This document shows positions 17,676 to 26,812 of a DNA stretch of 64,000 nucleotides, piece after piece. Location of the stretch: NCBI RefSeq assembly GCF_014196345.1, contig NZ_JACIDN010000002.1:124001-188000 (forward strand), given 5' to 3'. The stretch's first letter is position 1, and the number at the start of each line of letters is the position of its first letter. Below the pieces are notes generated by a model. That model worked only from the letters and a program-made list of their open reading frames with translations, had not been told where the DNA came from and ran no database searches. The position numbers and the translations under genes were made by a program. Source of the DNA: Methylobacterium brachythecii. Lineage in GTDB: Bacteria > Pseudomonadota > Alphaproteobacteria > Rhizobiales > Beijerinckiaceae.

Positions 17676-18743
17676 ATGAGCGCCGAGCGAGACCTCGTCG
17701 ACGTCACCCGCATCTTTCACGAACCGGCCGTGGTCGATTTTCCGCGCGGCCGCGAGATCCTGGCGCGCTTTCCCGATGCCGAGCGCATCGCGGTGCCCTC
17801 TCATTGGAACATCCCCTCGCTTCACGGCAACGAGGGTTCCGTCGAGGACTGGGTGCGCATCAAGCGCTCGACACTGGTGCTCGGCGTCAAGAAGGGGCTC
17901 GCGATGCGCCCGAATGGACGCAGCGCCCATTTCATCGCGCCCTCGACTTCGAATGGCTGCACCATGGCCTGCGCCTATTGCTATGTGCCGCGCCGCAAGG
18001 GTTTCGCGAACCCGATCTCGCTGTTCGTGAACACCGAGGCGATCGGCGACGCGATCCGCCGCCACGCCGGGAAACAGGGACAGCTGCCCGAGCCGGACCA
18101 AGTCGACCCCTCGCTCTGGGTCTACGATCTTGGCGAGAATGGCGACCTCTCGGTGGACGCTATGCTTTGTGACACGGTGCGCGACCTGGTCGCGCTGTTT
18201 CGCGACATCCCCAACGCCAAGGGCTCCTTCGCCACCAAGGCGGTGAACCGCAATCTGCTCGGCTACGACCCGCAGGGCAAGACTCGCATCCGGTTCTCGT
18301 TGATGCCGGCGCGGATCGCACGGATCGTCGATGTGCGCACCACGCCGATCGCCGAGCGCATCGCCGCGATCGACGACTTTTTACGCGCGGGCTACGAGGT
18401 TCATGTCAATTTCTCGCCAGTGATCCTCTACGAGGGCTGGGAGAGCGACTGGCAGGCGCTGTTCGACGAGATCGACGGCACGATCTCGGACGCCGCCAAG
18501 GCCCAGCTCAAAGCCGAGATCATCATGCTAACCCACAATGCGGGTCTGCACGCGGTCAATCTCGGCTGGCATCCGAAGGCCGAGAGCTTGCTGTGGCGGC
18601 CGGACATTCAGGAAGCCAAGCGCTCCGAGGGCGGCGGCGACAACCTTCGCTATCGCACCGGCTGGAAAGGCCGCTGGCTCGCCCGCTTCACCAAGCTGCT
18701 GGCTGAACGGATGCCCTATTGCGCAGTGCGCTACGCTTTCTGA
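17676..18743 (+). CDS. spore photoproduct lyase-like radical SAM protein
   Basis: 355-residue radical SAM enzyme. The iron-sulfur cluster motif is CTMACAYC (Cys95, Cys99, Cys102), spaced C-x3-C-x2-C, in the SNGCTMACAYCYVPR context shared with spore photoproduct lyases. Other family-like stretches are ATKAVNRNLLGYDPQGKTR, RFSLMP, HVNFSPVILYEGW and the C-terminal KLLAERMPYCAVRYAF. Spore photoproduct lyase repairs the 5-thyminyl-dihydrothymine lesion in endospores; alphaproteobacteria make no endospores, so this subfamily presumably acts on another lesion or substrate. It follows the hypothetical gene by 28 bp. Confidence 0.85.
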   Translation: MSAERDLVDVTRIFHEPAVVDFPRGREILARFPDAERIAVPSHWNIPSLHGNEGSVEDWVRIKRSTLVLGVKKGLAMRPNGRSAHFIAPSTSNGCTMACAYCYVPRRKGFANPISLFVNTEAIGDAIRRHAGKQGQLPEPDQVDPSLWVYDLGENGDLSVDAMLCDTVRDLVALFRDIPNAKGSFATKAVNRNLLGYDPQGKTRIRFSLMPARIARIVDVRTTPIAERIAAIDDFLRAGYEVHVNFSPVILYEGWESDWQALFDEIDGTISDAAKAQLKAEIIMLTHNAGLHAVNLGWHPKAESLLWRPDIQEAKRSEGGGDNLRYRTGWKGRWLARFTKLLAERMPYCAVRYAF

Positions 18744-18749
18744 CGCCGC

Positions 18750-19061
18750 TCAGTGCGTCCAGGGCGCAGTGCGATTGAACTTGAAGTTGTCCGAGTACGA
18801 CAACCCCCTGCGCACCACCTGCGGGCGGGGCTTCTCGACACGGTAGGCGATACCCTCGCGCTTGGCGTAGGCAATGGCCTCTTCCTCGGTGTCGAATTCC
18901 AGCCGGACCTGCTGCAGCATGTCCGAAGAGCTGGTCCAACCCATCAGAGGGTCCTTCTCACGGGGGCTCGTCCGATCGAATTCCAGCAGCCATTGCTTGG
19001 TGCGGGCGAGGCCCGACTGCGAAGCATCCTTCGAGGGGCGGAAGATGCGAGCGCTCGACAT
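18750..19061 (-). CDS. complex I accessory subunit, NDUFS4-type
   Basis: 103-residue protein of the ETC complex I conserved-region family (mitochondrial NDUFS4 / 18-kDa subunit). Landmarks: SSARIFRPSKDASQSGLART at the N-terminus, WLLEFDRTSPREKDPLMGW, then FDTEEEAIAYAKREGIAY and SYSDNFKFNRTAPWTH at the C-terminus, all close to the family core. It is an accessory subunit of respiratory complex I in alphaproteobacteria and mitochondria, encoded apart from the nuo operon, as is usual. The stop lies 6 bp from the convergent Spl-like stop, and tRNA-Pro is 29 bp upstream. Confidence 0.93.
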   Translation of the reverse strand: MSSARIFRPSKDASQSGLARTKQWLLEFDRTSPREKDPLMGWTSSSDMLQQVRLEFDTEEEAIAYAKREGIAYRVEKPRPQVVRRGLSYSDNFKFNRTAPWTH

Positions 19062-19090
19062 CGACGGAACGGCCTCCGGCCAGAAACGAA

Positions 19091-19167
<77 letters not shown>

Positions 19168-19447
19168 ACACGCTCACGCGCCCTCGGGGAATAGGGTTTC
19201 AGCCCCTCTTGAGCAAGGCCTCGACGGCTCATTGAGCGAACGGAGTGCCGTGCAAAGGCAGGCTTCGGAACGCTCCCTCTGGAGAATCCCGAAAGGCCTC
19301 ACTCCACCGCGTGCACTTCCCAATCACACGCCGACCACCAGCAGCGCCGCCGGCGGCCGCCCGATGAGGTCGAGGCCCCAAGTCTCCGAGCGGCTCCTCG
19401 GGATGCAGGACGGCGACGGATCTCCGGAGAAAGCCCCCGGAGTCAGA

Positions 19448-19717
19448 TCAGGCGCTGGCCCGCATCGGAGCGACGTCGACGGGAATCTCGATATCCACGC
19501 CGAGCGTCGAGACGCCCTTGCCACGCTCGAGCTTGATCTGCACCTTGTCGGCGTCGACCTTCACATGCTTGGCGATCACCGCGAGGATCTCTTCCCGCAG
19601 CGTAATCACCAGGTCCGGACGGCCGTTCTCCGACCGTTCGTGCGCGATGATGAGCTGAAGGCGTTCGCGCGCGGCCGAAGCCGAGCCGCGAGGCTTGAGA
19701 AACGTCAGGACACTCAT
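19448..19717 (-). CDS. minE: cell division topological specificity factor MinE
   Basis: 89-residue MinE. The anti-MinCD helix SASAARERLQLIIAHERSEN and the dimerisation strands LREEILAVIAKHVKVD and VQIKLERGKGVSTLGVDIEI are evident. MinE stimulates the MinD ATPase to drive pole-to-pole oscillation, keeping the MinC inhibitor away from midcell. Its ATG overlaps the minD stop by 4 bp (ATGA), indicating translational coupling in the minCDE operon. Confidence 0.95.
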   Translation of the reverse strand: MSVLTFLKPRGSASAARERLQLIIAHERSENGRPDLVITLREEILAVIAKHVKVDADKVQIKLERGKGVSTLGVDIEIPVDVAPMRASA

Positions 19718-20529
19718 GCTGCCCTCCGTGTGAACAGCTTGTTGATCAGGGACTTGCGATCGGACGGGATCGCCATCGCAACGGTTTCGCCCTTCAGGCG
19801 GCGCACGGCGTCGATGTAGGCACGCGACGGGGCGCAGAGCGGGTTGTTCAGCGTTACCGGGCAGCCGACGTTCGAGGCGCGGAGCACTTCGAGGCTTTCC
19901 GGGATGATCGCGAGCAGCGGGATCGAGAGAATCTCGAGCACGTCGTCGACCTTGAGCATGTCGCCGCGATCAGCGCGGGCGGGGTCGAAGCGGGTGAGGA
20001 CCAGGTGCTTCTCGATGGTCTCGCCCTTTTCGGCGCGGACCGTCTTCGAGTCGAGCAGGCCGATGATCCGGTCCGAGTCGCGCACCGACGAGACCTCGGG
20101 GTTCGTCACGACGACGGCGACGTCGGCATGGCGCATGGCGAGCTGGGCGCCGCGCTCGATGCCGGCCGGGCTGTCGCAAACGATCCAGTCGAACTTTTCG
20201 CGCAGCTCGGCGATGACGCGCTCGACGCCGGCATCCGTCAGGGCGTCCTTGTCGCGGGTCTGCGAGGCCGGCAGCAGGGCGAGGTTCTCGAGCCGCTTGT
20301 CGCGGATCAGGGCCTGATTCAGCTTGGCGTCGCCGTTGGTGACGTTGATGAGGTCATAGACCACGCGGCGCTCGGCGCCCATGATCAGGTCGAGGTTGCG
20401 CAGGCCGACGTCGAAATCGACGACGCAGACCTTCTCGCCGGCCTGGGCCAGAGCCGCACCGAGAGCGGCGGTGGTGGTTGTCTTGCCGACACCACCCTTT
20501 CCGGATGTCACACAGAGAACCTTGGCCAT
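19714..20529 (-). CDS. minD: septum site-determining ATPase MinD
   Basis: 271-residue ParA/MinD ATPase. The deviant Walker A KGGVGKTT (residues 11-18), VVDFDVGLRNLDLIMG as switch I, DSPAGIERGAQLAM as Walker B, and the C-terminal membrane-targeting helix (DRKSLINKLFTRRAA) are all present. It binds the membrane with ATP and recruits MinC or MinE. ATG at 20529 begins exactly at AKVLCVTSGKGG; upstream in-frame codons lie in the minC-minD gap. Confidence 0.96.
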   Translation of the reverse strand: MAKVLCVTSGKGGVGKTTTTAALGAALAQAGEKVCVVDFDVGLRNLDLIMGAERRVVYDLINVTNGDAKLNQALIRDKRLENLALLPASQTRDKDALTDAGVERVIAELREKFDWIVCDSPAGIERGAQLAMRHADVAVVVTNPEVSSVRDSDRIIGLLDSKTVRAEKGETIEKHLVLTRFDPARADRGDMLKVDDVLEILSIPLLAIIPESLEVLRASNVGCPVTLNNPLCAPSRAYIDAVRRLKGETVAMAIPSDRKSLINKLFTRRAA

Positions 20530-20576
20530 CTGATCGTTTCCCTTGAAGCCAAATCGTTGGTGTCGTGGCGCGGCGC

Positions 20577-21302
20577 TCAGACGAGCGCCGCAATCTTGAT
20601 CGCGCCGCCGTCGAGCCAGACCTGCGCCGCCTGGCCGCGCAGGTGGTTGCCCATGTCCTCGGCGGTGCGGACGAGGCGGTCGATGCCGAGGAGTTCGGGT
20701 TCGAACTTGCGGCAATAGATGCGGGCGCGCGGGTTCTTGGCGGCGCCGGCAATGACCCGGCCGCGCAGTGCGCCGTAGACGTGGACGGAACCGCCGGCGA
20801 GAATCTCGGCTCCGGACGAGACGGAGCCCATCACGGTCACGTCGCCCTCGTGGTGGACGATGGTCTGGCCGGAGCGCACCGAGCCCTCGATGGTGAGCGA
20901 GGTCATCGGAGGCTTCTCCTCCTCGATGACGACCTCGACCGAGTCTGCGGCCGGGCGGCCACCGATGAGGAAGGGCGGCAGGCCGGCAGCCTCGCAGGCC
21001 GCGCCCTCGATGCCGAGGATGCGGATATGGCGGCTCGACAGCTCCGTGATCAGGCCTTCGAGCTCGGCCGCCTCGGAGCCGAGGCCGGCCGCGTCGAGGA
21101 TCACGCCCTTGCCGTCGAAGAGGCTCGGCGAGCGCTTGAGCGCGGCGTCGAGGAGGGCGAGCCAGTCGGCGACTGGAGCCTGGGGCGCCAGGGCGAGCGC
21201 GCGGAAGACGCGGCCGCGGCAGGCGAAGATGGGGAGTGTAGGAGCAGGGCTCGTCACGGGCGTGAACTTTTCCTTACCGACGCGCCCATTCAGCGCCGGC
21301 AT
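20577..21302 (-). CDS. minC: septum site-determining protein MinC
   Basis: 241-residue inhibitor of FtsZ assembly. The N-terminal FtsZ-inhibiting domain includes FDGKGVILDAAGLGSEAAEL; the C-terminal beta-helix domain that binds MinD shows VRSGQTIVHHEGDVTVMGSV, then EILAGGSVHVYGALRGRVIAG, and ARIYCRKFEPELLGI. The start is uncertain: ATG at 21302 lacks a ribosome site, whereas GTG at 21257 follows AAGGAAAAG at a workable distance and would give 226 residues. First gene of minCDE, 47 bp before minD. Confidence 0.93.
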   Translation of the reverse strand: MPALNGRVGKEKFTPVTSPAPTLPIFACRGRVFRALALAPQAPVADWLALLDAALKRSPSLFDGKGVILDAAGLGSEAAELEGLITELSSRHIRILGIEGAACEAAGLPPFLIGGRPAADSVEVVIEEEKPPMTSLTIEGSVRSGQTIVHHEGDVTVMGSVSSGAEILAGGSVHVYGALRGRVIAGAAKNPRARIYCRKFEPELLGIDRLVRTAEDMGNHLRGQAAQVWLDGGAIKIAALV

Positions 21303-21648
21303 GGTTACTGCGCGGTTAATTTTCGCGGCGGCTCGGCAAGATTTGCCGGGTTCGAACAGCAAAGCCACAGCTGCAGCCCGACGCCAGGCACTGCAATATC
21401 AACGGCTTACGCCGATACGTAGCCGGGATACGCTCGTTAAGAAATCTGGAGAAGGAGACCGAGGATCGCCCGATCCTGTGATCGGACGAATCAGGGAGGC
21501 GTCTTGGCGAGGGTCAGGTTGATTGCGTCGCGCACCTTGCCGTCATTGCGAGCGCAGCGAAGCAATCCAGGGCCAATGGGCTGACGGTGCGGGTGCGATC
21601 CTGGATTGCTTCGGCTTCGCTTCGCAATGACAGCGCGCAGGCGTGGGC
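21303..21648. other. intergenic region between ppx and minC with palindromes
   Basis: Holds a perfect AGGATCG-CC-CGATCCT palindrome at 21462-21477 and the long inverted repeat at 21542-21631. The rest is ordinary; the minC promoter is expected around 21350-21420 but I cannot place it firmly. Confidence 0.5.
21542..21631. repeat. dispersed palindromic repeat (REP/RIME-like)
   Basis: Two arms, GTCATTGCGAGCGCAGCGAA at 21542 onward and its near-perfect reverse complement ending TTCGCAATGAC at 21631, flank a 28-bp centre, so the RNA would fold into a long hairpin. The arm sequence (ATTGCGAGCG..GCGAAGCAATCC) is a well-known dispersed intergenic palindrome in Rhizobiales genomes. It sits 17 bp after the ppx stop, where it could also act as a transcription terminator or mRNA stabiliser. 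Confidence 0.75.
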
Positions 21649-23193
21649 TCAGCCCACCTCGACCCGGCCGTCGACGCCGATGATGCGAGCGAGACCGCGC
21701 ACCCTGTTCAGCAGGCGTTCGCCGTCGAGGGGACGCAGCTCTGCCGGTAGCCTGAGCACGACCTTGCCGCCGTCGATGACGAGCGGCGTCCGTTTCAGTA
21801 CGCCCTCCATGCCCGCCGTGATCGGGAAGGCCACCCGCAGCAGCCCGGCGATCAGCCGGGCGCGGTCGAGCAGGCGCGGGCCGGCGAGGTCGCGCAACGT
21901 CTGGCTCGCCTTCTCCGGGGCGATGCCCTCGTGGCGGAAGTAGCCGGTGAGCGCGAGATAGGCGCGGCCGGGATGATCGATGCCCGTGAAGGAGGCATTC
22001 GCGATCACGTTGAGGCCCTGCTCGCCCCGATAGTCGGGATGCGCGCGCCAATTGATGTCGGACATCAGGCAGGCGGCATGGCGCAGCCGGCGCTCGTCGG
22101 CGGTCTCGGGGCCGTCGAGGGTCGCAACGAAGCGGTCGGTCCAGCCGCGAAGCTCCTCGCCATGGCCCGGCGAGCGGGCGCGCTGGTCGTTCAAGACCTG
22201 GGCCGCCGCGATCAGCGGATCGAGGGCGCGAGTCTCGCGATCGAGCTGCTCGAACAGCAGTCCCTCGCGCACGCCGAGGGCCGAAATCGCGACCTCACGC
22301 GGGCGGCCGATGGTGATGATTTCTTCGAGCACGACGGCGCCGTAAGCGAGGAGCGGTCGACGCGCCTCGGAGACCAGCACCTCGACATCCGGCAGCGCGT
22401 TCGCCTCGCTCTTCTCGACCATGTCGAGGAAAGCGAGCGTATCCTGGGGCTCGACCTTGTAGCCGTGCATCACGTGGAGGTCGTAGTTACGCGACGCCAT
22501 GTGCAACTTGGCCAGCGCCCGCCAGGTGCCTCCGACAGCATAGAAGGTCCGCCCGCGCATGGTCTCGAGCTGCGGCTCGGCCTTCTTGAGGTGTTCGCGG
22601 GCGATCTTGCGGGCCTTCTTGGCGGAATCCCCGGAGAGATCCTGGAGAGCGAGACCGCCGAGCGGCATGGTCACGCCCTGCCCCACCGTCGATCCGCGCA
22701 CGTCGACCAGTTCGAGCGAGCCGCCGCCGAGATCGCCGACCACGCCGTCCGGCCCATGGAAACCAGAGACGATCCCGAGCGCCGAGAGCTCGGCCTCGCG
22801 CCGGCCGGACAGCAGCTCGATGCCCTGGCCGAGAATCTCCTCGGCTGCCTTGATGAACGCCGGCCCGTTCTCGGCATCGCGCGCGGCGGCGGTGGCGAGC
22901 ACGAAGATGCGCCCGACCTTGATCGTATCGCAGAGCACCCGGAACCGCCCGAGCGCATGCAGCGCGCGGCGGACCGCGTCGTCGCTCAGACGCTTGGTCG
23001 AGAACACGCCGCGGCCGAGCCCGCAGAGCACCTTCTCGTTGTAGAGCGGCGTCGGAGCGCGGGTCAGGCCGTCATAGGCGACGAGCCGGACCGAATTCGA
23101 TCCGATGTCGATGATGGCGACGGGTTTGAGCCGATCGGGCATGGGCAGGTCGGCGGAATGCGCCAGCGTCAGGTGAGAACGGATCGGACCCAT
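21649..23193 (-). CDS. ppx: exopolyphosphatase (Ppx/GppA family)
   Basis: 514-residue actin-fold phosphatase that removes terminal phosphate from polyphosphate (or converts pppGpp to ppGpp in GppA forms). The phosphate-binding motifs are visible: IIDIGSNSVRLVAYDG near residue 28, VGDLGGGSLELV, and the FYAVGGTWRAL block. The C-terminal HD-like region (RRLRHAACLMSDINWRAHPD) is typical of the alphaproteobacterial form. It lies 11 bp after ppk, clearly one operon. The N-terminus may instead start at the ATG 17 residues downstream (PDRLKPVAIID). Confidence 0.92.
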   Translation of the reverse strand: MGPIRSHLTLAHSADLPMPDRLKPVAIIDIGSNSVRLVAYDGLTRAPTPLYNEKVLCGLGRGVFSTKRLSDDAVRRALHALGRFRVLCDTIKVGRIFVLATAAARDAENGPAFIKAAEEILGQGIELLSGRREAELSALGIVSGFHGPDGVVGDLGGGSLELVDVRGSTVGQGVTMPLGGLALQDLSGDSAKKARKIAREHLKKAEPQLETMRGRTFYAVGGTWRALAKLHMASRNYDLHVMHGYKVEPQDTLAFLDMVEKSEANALPDVEVLVSEARRPLLAYGAVVLEEIITIGRPREVAISALGVREGLLFEQLDRETRALDPLIAAAQVLNDQRARSPGHGEELRGWTDRFVATLDGPETADERRLRHAACLMSDINWRAHPDYRGEQGLNVIANASFTGIDHPGRAYLALTGYFRHEGIAPEKASQTLRDLAGPRLLDRARLIAGLLRVAFPITAGMEGVLKRTPLVIDGGKVVLRLPAELRPLDGERLLNRVRGLARIIGVDGRVEVG

Positions 23194-23204
23194 GCGTCAC
23201 CTTC

Positions 23205-25565
23205 TCAGGAGCGCTGAGCCCTGCGGCTCAGTGAGCGAGGGCTGGATTTCTTCGACGACTTGCCGCGCCCCGAGAGGCTCGGATTCGTCATGAAATACTT
23301 GTGGGCGTTGAACGGCTCTTCGCCCTCGGCGGGTTGGATCCGTTCGCTCGCGCCGGATGCCAGTACACGCCAGCTCTGCCGGTTGTCGAGGAGGTTCGCC
23401 AGCATGATCTGGTCGAGCACCTGCTGGTGCACGGTCGGATTGGTGATCGGCAACAAGGCCTCGACGCGACGGTCGAGGTTGCGCTGCATCAGATCCGCCG
23501 AGGAGATGTAGACGATGGCATTCGGGTGCGGCAGGCCCGCGCCGTTGCCGAAGGCGTAGATCCGCCCGTGCTCCAGGAAGCGGCCGACGATCGATTTGAC
23601 GCGGATCGTCTCCGACAAACCGGGCACACCCGGCCGCAGGCAGCAGATGCCGCGCACCACGCAATCGACCTGCACGCCTTCGGCGGAGGCGTCGTAGAGC
23701 GCATCGATGATCTGCGGGTCGACCAGCGAGTTGCACTTGATCCAGATCGCCGCCGGGCGCCCGGCCTTGGCATGGGCGATCTCTTCCTCGATGTGCTGGA
23801 GCAGGCGCGGCTTCAGGGTCAGCGGCGAGACCGCCATGCGCTCCAGCTCGGCCGGCTCGGCATAGCCGGTAATGAAGTTGAACATTCGGCTGACGTCACG
23901 CGCGATGGCCGGATCCGCCGTGAAGAAGGACAGGTCGGTGTAGATGCGCGCCGTGATCGGGTGATAATTGCCGGTGCCGACATGGCAGTAGGTCACCAGC
24001 CGGTCGCCCTCGCGCCGCACCACCATCGACAGCTTGGCGTGGGTCTTCAGCTCGACGAAGCCGAACACCACCTGAGCGCCGGCCTTTTCGAGGTTCTTGG
24101 CCCAGCGGATATTGGCCTCTTCGTCGAAGCGGGCCTTCAACTCGACGAGGGCCGTCACCGACTTTCCCGCCTCGGCGGCTTCCGCGAGAGCGGCGACGAT
24201 CGGTGAGTTCGACGAGGTGCGGTAGAGCGTCTGCTTGATCGCGACGACGTTCGGATCGCGGGCAGCCTGGGCCAGGAACTGCACCACCGAGTCGAAGGTC
24301 TCGTAGGGGTGGTGGACGATGAAGTCCTTCTGGCGGATCGCCGCGAAGACGTCGCCGCCCGACTCGCGGATGCGCTCGGGGAAGCGCGCGTTGTAGGGCT
24401 TGAACTTCAGGTCCGGCCGGTCGATGCCGACGATCTGCGAGAGCTCGTTCAACGCCAGCATGCCCTCAACGACGAAGACCTCGTCCTGGGCTATCTCCAG
24501 TTCGTCGACGACGAAGGTGCGCAGGTCCTCCGCCATGCCTTCCTCGATCTCGAGGCGGATGACGACGCCGCGGCGGCGCTGCTTGAGCGCGCTCTCGAAG
24601 TGGAGGACGAGATCCTCGGCCTCCTCCTCGATTTCGAGATCGGAGTCGCGGACCACGCGGAAGGCGCCCTGGCCCTTGACGGTGTAGCCGGGGAAGAGCC
24701 GGTTCGTGAACTTCACGATGACCTGCTCGATGGCGATGAAGCGCGCCGTCGAGTCACCGAGCGCATCGGGCAGGCGCACGAAGCGATCGATCATCGACGG
24801 CAAGCGGATCAGAGCGCGCAGGGTCCGGCCGTCGCGCGGCCGCACCAGCATCAGCGCGATGGTCGAGCCGAGATTCGGGATGAACGGGAACGGGTGCGCC
24901 GGATCGACCGCGAGCGGCGTCAGCACCGGCAGGACGTGCTGCAGGAAGTAGTCGTCGAGCCAGGCGATGTGCTCTTCCGACAGGCCGGCGGGCTCGATCA
25001 GCTCGATCCCGACCTCCAGCAATTCGCCGCGCAGGGCGCGCCAGCGATCCTGCTGGTCGAGGGCCAGCCGCGAGACCTCGGCACCGATGCGCGAGAGCTG
25101 CTCCGAGGGGGACAACCCATCCTGCGATGGTGAGGTGATGCCGGCGCGAACCTGATCGTACAGGCCCGCGACGCGGACCATGAAGAACTCGTCGAGGTTG
25201 TTGGCCGAAATTGACAGGAAGCGCAGTTGCTCCAGCAGCGGATGGTTCTTGTTGGACGCCTCTTCCAGGACGCGCCGGTTGAACTGCAGCCAGGATAATT
25301 CACGGTTCACGAAGCGCTCGGCCGAGTGGCGCAGATGGCGGCCGGCCTCCAAGATCGGCTCCCGGGCCGCCTCGTCGACCTTGCCGGTGGTCTTCTGGCC
25401 ACTCGGGCCGGCCTCCGGCTCGGCAGCCTTCTCCGCGGCGAGGATGCGGGCCGCACGGGCCGTGCGGGCGCGGGCGGTCTCGCTCCGGACGCCACGCTCG
25501 GTGGACAAAGTGGTCTCTTCGACCTCGACCACCTCGCCGTCCTGCACCGGGGCGTCCGACTCCAT
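23205..25565 (-). CDS. ppk: polyphosphate kinase
   Basis: 786-residue PPK1 that makes polyphosphate from ATP. After an acidic, Ala-rich N-terminal tail, the family core starts at [19 protein letters not shown]. Active-site features are [20 protein letters not shown], the phospho-histidine region [20 protein letters not shown] and [20 protein letters not shown]. The start is open: ATG at 25565 is used here; a TTG at 25574 has AAGGAGG at ideal distance and a GTG at 25616 is also in frame. Operon with ppx. Confidence 0.93.
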   Translation of the reverse strand: MESDAPVQDGEVVEVEETTLSTERGVRSETARARTARAARILAAEKAAEPEAGPSGQKTTGKVDEAAREPILEAGRHLRHSAERFVNRELSWLQFNRRVLEEASNKNHPLLEQLRFLSISANNLDEFFMVRVAGLYDQVRAGITSPSQDGLSPSEQLSRIGAEVSRLALDQQDRWRALRGELLEVGIELIEPAGLSEEHIAWLDDYFLQHVLPVLTPLAVDPAHPFPFIPNLGSTIALMLVRPRDGRTLRALIRLPSMIDRFVRLPDALGDSTARFIAIEQVIVKFTNRLFPGYTVKGQGAFRVVRDSDLEIEEEAEDLVLHFESALKQRRRGVVIRLEIEEGMAEDLRTFVVDELEIAQDEVFVVEGMLALNELSQIVGIDRPDLKFKPYNARFPERIRESGGDVFAAIRQKDFIVHHPYETFDSVVQFLAQAARDPNVVAIKQTLYRTSSNSPIVAALAEAAEAGKSVTALVELKARFDEEANIRWAKNLEKAGAQVVFGFVELKTHAKLSMVVRREGDRLVTYCHVGTGNYHPITARIYTDLSFFTADPAIARDVSRMFNFITGYAEPAELERMAVSPLTLKPRLLQHIEEEIAHAKAGRPAAIWIKCNSLVDPQIIDALYDASAEGVQVDCVVRGICCLRPGVPGLSETIRVKSIVGRFLEHGRIYAFGNGAGLPHPNAIVYISSADLMQRNLDRRVEALLPITNPTVHQQVLDQIMLANLLDNRQSWRVLASGASERIQPAEGEEPFNAHKYFMTNPSLSGRGKSSKKSSPRSLSRRAQRS

Positions 25566-25682
25566 CTCCGGCAAAGGCTGGCCTCCTTCGTTGCGCGCGG
25601 GGCGCTGCCCTAGCACGGGCTGGGCGATGTCATATGACAGTTCCGTGACACCAATCGCACGGGGCTGCGCGTATCGGGCGAG

Positions 25683-25838
25683 CTACTCCGCCGGCTTCGC
25701 CTCTTCCGCGAAGATCGTCATGTTCGGCCCGAGATTGGGGGCGGGTTCGCGCGGCGTGTTCACGAGGCCGAGCAGCAGAAGCGATTCGCCCATCACCGCC
25801 TTGAAGCCAGGCGAGACAGGGTCGCCGCGAGACTGCAC
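25683..25838 (-). CDS. possible small protein between hda and ppk
   Basis: A 51-codon frame begins with GTG seven bases after the hda stop and reads VQSRGDPVSPGFKAVMGESL onward, ending IFAEEAKPAE. Its codon use (GC at third positions) resembles genes nearby, and the tight spacing with hda suggests an operon member. AGGAGG lies 15 bp upstream of the GTG, a little far. No family is recognised and the frame could be chance; an internal ATG would give 36 residues. Confidence 0.4.
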   Translation of the reverse strand: MQSRGDPVSPGFKAVMGESLLLLGLVNTPREPAPNLGPNMTIFAEEAKPAE

Positions 25839-25845
25839 GCTCGGC

Positions 25846-26577
25846 TCATCCAGCCTCCTCGTCCAATTCGTCGGCTCCCTCTCCCGTCTCCGCCATCCCG
25901 AGCCGGTCCAGCACCGCCAGCGCCAGTGGCTTGGTGATGCGGCGGCCGCGCCCGAGGGCGTCGCGGTCGAGCTCGCCTACCACGTCGCGGGCGCGGGCGA
26001 GCGAGCGGTCGATGCGCAAGGCCACGGCCTCGACCACGGCAAGGTCGACCACGATCTGGCGATCGACGAAGAGCTTGACGATCACAGCACGCAGCAAGGC
26101 GTCGTCGGGCGGCAGGATCTCGATGCTCGGCGCGAGGCGCAGCCGGGAGCGCAGATCCGCGACCTTGAGCCCGAAGCCGTCGACCCCACTGGCGGCGGTG
26201 ATCATCACCGGGCTGCGGCGCTCGCGCGCGAGGTTGAGCAGGTGGAACAGGGCGGCCTCTTCACGGCCGGGCACCTTGTCGACATCCTCGATGACGAGTG
26301 CGCCGTTCGAGACGAGATGCGTGACCTGATCGTCCTTCAGCGCGCCGGCGGACACCGTCCAGGCATGAGCGCGGGTCGCCCAGATCGAGGCGAGATGGCT
26401 CTTGCCGCTGCCGGGCGGCCCCTGCAGCAGCAGCACCGTGTCCGGCCAGTCGGGCCAAGCCTCGACGAGACCGTAGGCCGCCTCGTTGGCCGGACCGACC
26501 AGAAAATCCTCGCGCCCGTAGCGGGGGTCGAGGGGCAGATCGAAGGTGAGTTGCTTCGGCGGAGCTTTGTCTCGCAT
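25846..26577 (-). CDS. hda: DnaA-related regulatory inactivation protein Hda
   Basis: 243-residue AAA+ protein related to the DnaA ATPase domain without the DNA-binding domain. QLTFDLPLDPRYGREDFLVG is the typical N-terminus; its QLTFDLPL resembles a beta-clamp-binding peptide. Walker A is GPPGSGKSHLA and the sensor region VIEDVDKVPG corresponds to Walker B. With the clamp, Hda promotes ATP hydrolysis on DnaA and limits re-initiation of replication. Upstream of ppk on the same strand, as in many alphaproteobacteria. Confidence 0.88.
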   Translation of the reverse strand: MRDKAPPKQLTFDLPLDPRYGREDFLVGPANEAAYGLVEAWPDWPDTVLLLQGPPGSGKSHLASIWATRAHAWTVSAGALKDDQVTHLVSNGALVIEDVDKVPGREEAALFHLLNLARERRSPVMITAASGVDGFGLKVADLRSRLRLAPSIEILPPDDALLRAVIVKLFVDRQIVVDLAVVEAVALRIDRSLARARDVVGELDRDALGRGRRITKPLALAVLDRLGMAETGEGADELDEEAG

Positions 26578-26710
26578 GGGCCGGATCTATACACTGGATT
26601 CCCTACCGTTTCCGCAGGCTGCGATCATGACGAGGCCGAAGGCGTGGCCACCAGAGCGGGCCGGCGAAACGCGGCCGTTCACCAACCAAGGCGATAACCG
26701 CACGGCATTT

Positions 26711-26770
26711 GCGAAAACTGAATTCAGAAAAATCAAACCAAAATATATCCAAATAATATTCAAGATTTAA
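26711..26770 (+). promoter_or_regulatory. strongly AT-rich promoter region of the mono-haem protein gene
   Basis: About 60 bp composed mostly of A and T (AAAATATATCCAAATAATAT within it) in otherwise GC-rich sequence, ending 42 bp before the start codon. TA steps and T tracts of this sort are the preferred target of MucR/H-NS-like silencers; two MucR paralogues are encoded in the window. This is inference from composition. Confidence 0.4.
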
Positions 26771-26812
26771 TGCCGGAGATTTTAGGTCGACCCCGATGGT
26801 CAGGGGAACGAC

